Assembly (NCBI RefSeq): GCF_003719335.1
Contig: NZ_RIAS01000003.1
Location: 372,001 to 436,000, forward strand
Direction of reading: 5' to 3'
Source of the DNA: Paenibacillus amylolyticus
GTDB lineage: Bacteria; Bacillota; Bacilli; Paenibacillales; Paenibacillaceae
DNA: 64,000 nucleotides
Shown: positions 60,536 through 64,000 of the stretch, one piece after another
Numbering within the stretch: position 1 is the first letter of the stretch
How the letters are laid out: every line of letters starts with the position of its first letter
Notes under the pieces: generated by a model
Seen by the model: only the letters and a program-made list of their open reading frames with translations
Databases searched by the model: none
Told to the model about the DNA's origin: nothing
Program-made: the position numbers and the translations under genes

Positions 60536-61555
60536 TTACAATACCTGTTCAAGCCAATCATAAGCTTTTGCACCACTAATCTCATGTCCACCGTCAAAAT
60601 AATCTGCATCCAGTGCTTGTTCTGCTCCAGCATGCTTGTAAATCATTTTCAAACGTTCGTGAGCCTCCCGTGCCGAATGAAGCGGAAATACAAGATCTTC
60701 ACTTCCGATCTCCAGAAATAGAGGCCGCGGAGCAATCAGACCGATGATATCCGGTAGCTCTGCTTCCTGCAGAATACCCGGAATGTAGTTGTCAAGGCAA
60801 TGATTGCGGTCCAGAATGCTGCCATGAAACGTACTTGCGTAACCACTAACCACGACCGCTTTGCATCGTTCATCCATTGCGGCTGTAAAGGCTGTAACCA
60901 GCCCCCCGCCGGAAATGCCCATGCTTCCGATCCGCTCTGAATCAACTTCAGGTCGGGTGGATAAATAATCCAACACACGCGTTGTTTCATAAACCCGATG
61001 TCCTGCAAGTGTCTGGCCTACCATAAGCAGATGTGCAGCGATTTTCGTACAGGAACTTGCGCCCGGCGGTGCCTCTCGATCCTCATCCAGTCTTCTGTCC
61101 CCAAACCCAAGCAGTTCTGGAGCAGCCACAACGTACCCACGCTTCACAAGCGCAACAGCAAAATCTTTGTGTAATCCAGGCTCCCCTGCCCGCGGCGAAC
61201 CATCCGGTTCCATTCCGCAGATCTCCCGGCTCCCGTAGCCGTGTCCATGACAAGCAACAATAGCTGGCCTCTTCACATCGGTAGCGCTTACATCTTCGGG
61301 GGTTAAAAGATAAATTGGCATCCGTAACCCCGTGTAGGTTGTGATCTCAATCCGTTCCCGGATGTAACCATCACATGATGTACGTTCCAGCACAACGGGT
61401 TGTAGTTCGGCAGCTTCCGCCGGAAATCCGCCAAGTCGCTCCTGAACTCTGTCTCGCAATTGCCTAGACCATGCTGTAAAATCCTGATCTGCATCGTAAA
61501 CGGAGTGCCCGCGAAGACTGGTTTGTTGGTACAAGTAGTTATCAATATCCTGCAT
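60536..61555 (-). CDS. Alpha/beta hydrolase, acetyl-xylan/cephalosporin-C esterase-like
   Basis: The 339-residue protein has no signal peptide. It has an N-terminal cap region (about 1-80), then an alpha/beta hydrolase core: ACHGHGYGSREICG (oxyanion region), GISGGGLVTAFTAAM (nucleophile Ser about 218), EIGSEDLVFPL (Asp) and DGGHEISGAKAYDW (His near the end). That fits abhydrolase_7/acetyl-xylan-esterase relatives acting on ester-linked sugars inside the cell. It is upstream of the secreted CE12-like esterase gene. AGGAGG is 12 nt before ATG, a long spacing. Confidence 0.85.
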   Translation of the reverse strand: MQDIDNYLYQQTSLRGHSVYDADQDFTAWSRQLRDRVQERLGGFPAEAAELQPVVLERTSCDGYIRERIEITTYTGLRMPIYLLTPEDVSATDVKRPAIVACHGHGYGSREICGMEPDGSPRAGEPGLHKDFAVALVKRGYVVAAPELLGFGDRRLDEDREAPPGASSCTKIAAHLLMVGQTLAGHRVYETTRVLDYLSTRPEVDSERIGSMGISGGGLVTAFTAAMDERCKAVVVSGYASTFHGSILDRNHCLDNYIPGILQEAELPDIIGLIAPRPLFLEIGSEDLVFPLHSAREAHERLKMIYKHAGAEQALDADYFDGGHEISGAKAYDWLEQVL

Positions 61556-61671
61556 GAGCTTTGTGTCCCTCCTGCTTGTCGTGGGTTACATTCCAATGGT
61601 TGACTTGTTTTCTCATATTCTTATCCATTATAGAACTAAAAGTAAAAATAAGGAATCTCTTATGCATATAA

Positions 61672-61713
61672 AAAAATGAATTCCCATTTTTGATCAGATG
61701 AGAATTCATTTTA
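61672..61713 (-). terminator. Terminator after the ABC permease gene
   Basis: AAAATGAATTC and GAATTCATTTT pair around a loop of about 20 bases; the minus strand ends in a T run. It follows the stop of the permease gene at 61744. Confidence 0.75.
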
Positions 61714-61743
61714 TTAAACTCAAAAAATAACATTAATCATCGT

Positions 61744-62496
61744 CTAGACGATTTTTTCAACCTTAAATAACCTCATCAGAAACTGTGACACGAACGCTGC
61801 CACGATACAGATCATTCCACTGTATGCAACATAACGAAAATCCAGAAAGCTGAAATCCATCCGAAGATAGTTAACCGCTGGAAATGCTGCGACAATACCC
61901 ACCAGAATGAATATTCTGAAAATTTTCAGCACGGCTTCACTTCCATTTGTTGCCCAAACAATAGCATTGGCCATATACAAAAAAGCAGCTATACACAAAA
62001 TAATGGTCAGACCCGAAGAGAAAAGACTCGTCGTCCACACCGATCTAAACCCAAGCAGAGTAAAGATAAACCAGATTAGAACACCATTAATGATAGCCAT
62101 AGCTACAACACGGATTAGAGCAAATAACCATACTGCCAGCATGATTTTACCGGGTTTTGAAACCACCGCAAGCAGGAAACTCAAGTTCTTTTCAGCTTTC
62201 TCTTTTGTGAAAAACTGGAGAACGTGAGGAATACCGACATACAATGCAAATACCAATGCAGAAGACAGGAGACCAACAGCAATCAATGAATTGGTAAACA
62301 TGACACGATGTTCCCGGGTCTCATTCAACTTGTGCAACAGTGGAACAAGACCATCGATCGTCAAACCCAGACTTGCTTCCAACTCCCCCAGTTGACCGAT
62401 CGTAAACACAAAAAAAATTCCAAACATCAATACTTGCATGGTCAAAGACCTTTTCCAATTGAGGGTTTGTACATCTTTTCTTAATAACGGCAGCAA
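61744..62496 (-). CDS. ABC-2-like transporter membrane subunit
   Basis: The 250-residue protein has about six membrane segments (QVLMFGIFFVFTIGQL; VGLLSSALVFALYVGIPHVLQFF; IRVVAMAIINGVLIWFIFTLLGF). It starts with TTG at 62496, 6 nt after GGGAGAGG. It follows the ATPase gene by 38 bases, so the two form one ABC transporter. Architecture suggests drug, peptide or immunity export; the substrate is not readable. Confidence 0.78.
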   Translation of the reverse strand: MLPLLRKDVQTLNWKRSLTMQVLMFGIFFVFTIGQLGELEASLGLTIDGLVPLLHKLNETREHRVMFTNSLIAVGLLSSALVFALYVGIPHVLQFFTKEKAEKNLSFLLAVVSKPGKIMLAVWLFALIRVVAMAIINGVLIWFIFTLLGFRSVWTTSLFSSGLTIILCIAAFLYMANAIVWATNGSEAVLKIFRIFILVGIVAAFPAVNYLRMDFSFLDFRYVAYSGMICIVAAFVSQFLMRLFKVEKIV

Positions 62497-62534
62497 GTAC
62501 AGCCTCTCCCTTCCCCAAAAAGATTACTTTAACG

Positions 62535-63455
62535 TTAGTTTTGTACAGCTGCTTGTTTGGTTGTTCTGTAGAAGTCCTCTAATGAGCTTTTTTCCTTAAA
62601 AAATTCCTGAATTTCTATGCCATGCTGCATTAAAACTTGCAACGGCTGTTTAATAACCTCCGATTCAACCATGAATGTCACAGACTGCTCAGTATGATTC
62701 ACCACCGTAATTCCTTCAATACCCTGAAGAATACTCACCACCAATTGTGAGTTGTCACAGGTAACAATGTAACGTTCGCTGATTCCAGTGATAGTCTGAA
62801 GTGCTTGATCTGCTACAATTCGGCCTTGGTGTATCATAATAACCTGATCTGCGATCTTCTCTAAATCAAACAAATCATGAGAACTGATGAGAATCGAAGT
62901 GCCCCGATCGGAACAGATTTCGCTGAGTTTGTCTCTTAAAAAAATTTTGGAGTCTGGATCAAGGCCGTTAAAGGGCTCGTCTAGAATAAGCAACTCAGGC
63001 TCGTGTACTAATTCACGTATAATCATAAGTTTTTGTTTCATACCTTTGGAAAAACGTCCGACCTTTAAAGAAGTCTTTAATTCGAAATGTTGTACAAGTC
63101 TGTTGTAGCGTTCTGCAATTTTATCTTTTTCCATTCCGCGCAGGCTCGCAAAAAAAAGGACGTTCTCCCAGGCCGACATTTCACTATACAGCCCTCCCTC
63201 GTCAAACACGATACCAAATCGGTTCCTGTTCTTCTGACTCATGTTATACGCCGGCTCGCCAAAAATGGAACATCCCCCTGTTGTAGGAGGGTAAAGTCCT
63301 GTAATGCAGCGAATCGTTGACGTTTTGCCCGCTCCGTTCTCCCCGATCAAAGCGCAGATTTGCCCGGAGTGCGTAGTGATGTCAATATTTTTGAGCACAT
63401 GGCTTCCCTGTAGGTTCAGATTTAATCCACGTGTTTCAATAATCTGAGATCCCAT
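62535..63455 (-). CDS. ABC transporter ATP-binding protein
   Basis: The 306-residue protein has Walker A LIGENGAGKTSTIR (about 38-51), signature FSKGMKQKLMIIREL (about 142-156), Walker B PELLILDEPFNGLDPDS and SSHDLFDLEKIADQVIMIHQGRIV. The C-terminal about 85 residues are an extra domain found in CcmA/NodI-type export ATPases. ATG has GGGGGG upstream. It lies between the permease gene and the ABC exporter gene, on one transcript. Confidence 0.9.
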   Translation of the reverse strand: MGSQIIETRGLNLNLQGSHVLKNIDITTHSGQICALIGENGAGKTSTIRCITGLYPPTTGGCSIFGEPAYNMSQKNRNRFGIVFDEGGLYSEMSAWENVLFFASLRGMEKDKIAERYNRLVQHFELKTSLKVGRFSKGMKQKLMIIRELVHEPELLILDEPFNGLDPDSKIFLRDKLSEICSDRGTSILISSHDLFDLEKIADQVIMIHQGRIVADQALQTITGISERYIVTCDNSQLVVSILQGIEGITVVNHTEQSVTFMVESEVIKQPLQVLMQHGIEIQEFFKEKSSLEDFYRTTKQAAVQN

Positions 63456-63480
63456 AATTTCCCCCCTCTAAGGATGATCA

Positions 63481-64000
63481 CTAACGGTCTTCATTTTTCA
63501 TATAAAACTGCTGCCCACCATCTTCTCTGGATGATTCACCAAGATTTAAAGGTTTGCCTAAATAGAACAAATCGGGATCATGGGAGATGACAACCAGAAT
63601 CTTATAGAACGCTTCATTCTCTATCATTTGAATAACTCTGCTCTTCATGATAGCATCCATGTTCGCTGTTGGTTCATCTAAAATCACCATTTCTTTATTT
63701 GCGAGCACCGTTCTTAAAAAAGCAATCATTTGTCTCTGACCACCTGAAAGGTTAGCTCCTCCGTGGGCGATTTCCGTATCCAATTCATTTGGAAAATCGG
63801 AGATAAATGGTTGAAGCTGATACTTCTCCAGCAATGCTCTCAGATGAACTAGTTGTTCCGGCTGAGCATTCGGAAGTATGTTGTCCAGAATCGTACCCTG
63901 AAACAAATAGGTCTTCTGTGATATGTAGGAAACTCTTCTGCGCAGATCAGATAGCTTAAGACATGATATATCCATGCCATTATAAAGGATCGTTCCCTTA
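63481..64000 (-). CDS. ABC transporter ATP-binding domain, 5' end beyond the window
   Basis: The reading frame is open to the right edge, so the visible part is the C-terminal about 173 residues of a longer protein. The first visible residues, KGTILYNGMDISCLKLSDLRRRVSYISQKTYLF, are the Q-loop region of an exporter-type ABC protein (usual context of a membrane domain upstream). The signature LSGGQRQMIAFLRTVLANKEMVILDEPTANMDA and VVISHD follow. The C-terminus ends GQQFYMKNEDR. It precedes the ATPase/permease pair by 25 bases. Likely an ABC exporter of a peptide, lipid or antimicrobial. Confidence 0.82.
   Translation of the reverse strand, partial: KGTILYNGMDISCLKLSDLRRRVSYISQKTYLFQGTILDNILPNAQPEQLVHLRALLEKYQLQPFISDFPNELDTEIAHGGANLSGGQRQMIAFLRTVLANKEMVILDEPTANMDAIMKSRVIQMIENEAFYKILVVISHDPDLFYLGKPLNLGESSREDGGQQFYMKNEDR

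Noticed and set aside
61542-61733. 63-residue minus-strand ORF
   Set aside because: It runs through the permease terminator, is rich in low-complexity AT codons and has no ribosome-binding site.
1-64000. Mobile elements, tRNA, rRNA and riboswitches
   Set aside because: No transposase or integrase motif, no cloverleaf-like sequence with a CCA end and no known riboswitch core was recognised by eye; a covariance-model search would be needed for certainty.

Overview
The window reads as a chromosomal segment of a Paenibacillus-type Firmicute. The signs are strong AGGAGG ribosome-binding sites with frequent TTG/GTG starts, a membrane-anchored AraC regulator beside an LplABC-type sugar importer, S-layer-homology (SLH) surface proteins, the des-desK-desR desaturase system, a YjcZ-type small membrane protein, YidC with a lipoprotein signal, and a giant DUF11-repeat protein. 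No rRNA, tRNA, CRISPR array, phage or transposase was seen; it looks like core and niche-adaptation sequence rather than a mobile island.

Layout. 0.1-3.7 kb: a surface operon of a dockerin-bearing secreted protein and a cohesin plus SLH protein. 3.8-8.6 kb: an MtaD-like deaminase, a small hypothetical protein, and a methyltransferase/saccharopine-dehydrogenase-like pair divergent from a LuxR-type regulator across an inverted repeat. 8.8-13 kb: a Fur-box-controlled iron-siderophore uptake locus with two FecCD permeases and an AraC regulator fused in frame to a lipoprotein substrate-binding protein. 13.1-14.4 kb: yidC, preceded by a membrane-anchored upstream ORF and a hairpin that hides the yidC ribosome-binding site. 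14.5-19.3 kb: a DUF4173-like membrane protein, an SgrR-like regulator, a P-loop kinase-like protein and a small exported protein. 19.4-32.5 kb: a carbohydrate region with sugar isomerase, unknown hydrolase-like protein, CUT1 importer, membrane AraC regulator, MFS transporter, ROK kinase and ROK repressor. 32.8-40.5 kb: YitT, des/desK/desR, a lipoprotein, a polysaccharide deacetylase, ferritin, YjcZ and a YolD-like protein. 40.6-49.0 kb: 19 DUF11 domains spread over two overlapping ORFs. 49.2-52.7 kb: two diguanylate cyclases around a hypothetical gene. 53.0-58.9 kb: a complete mrp Na+/H+ antiporter operon with fused A and B subunits. 59.3-61.6 kb: two secreted or cytosolic esterases of the pectin/xylan type. 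61.7-64.0 kb: ABC transporter genes running off the right edge.

The most interesting signals are regulatory. (1) The ORF upstream of yidC has one N-terminal membrane segment, a basic then D-E-D-E-P tail, and sits immediately before a perfect 10-bp stem that sequesters the yidC Shine-Dalgarno; this is the architecture of the MifM translation-arrest sensor of Bacillus subtilis, with an unrelated-looking sequence. (2) The AraC-lipoprotein ORF carries a near-perfect Fur box and a promoter inside its own coding sequence, just ahead of an in-frame ATG that opens a textbook lipoprotein signal peptide. (3) The two DUF11 ORFs break in the middle of a repeat and continue it in another frame at an ATGA overlap. 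(4) A cohesin-SLH/dockerin pair suggests a miniature cell-surface docking system outside any cellulosome. (5) Two genes (desK and the large DUF11 gene) have no canonical start at the correct distance from their ribosome-binding site but each has an ATT codon exactly 8 nt from it.
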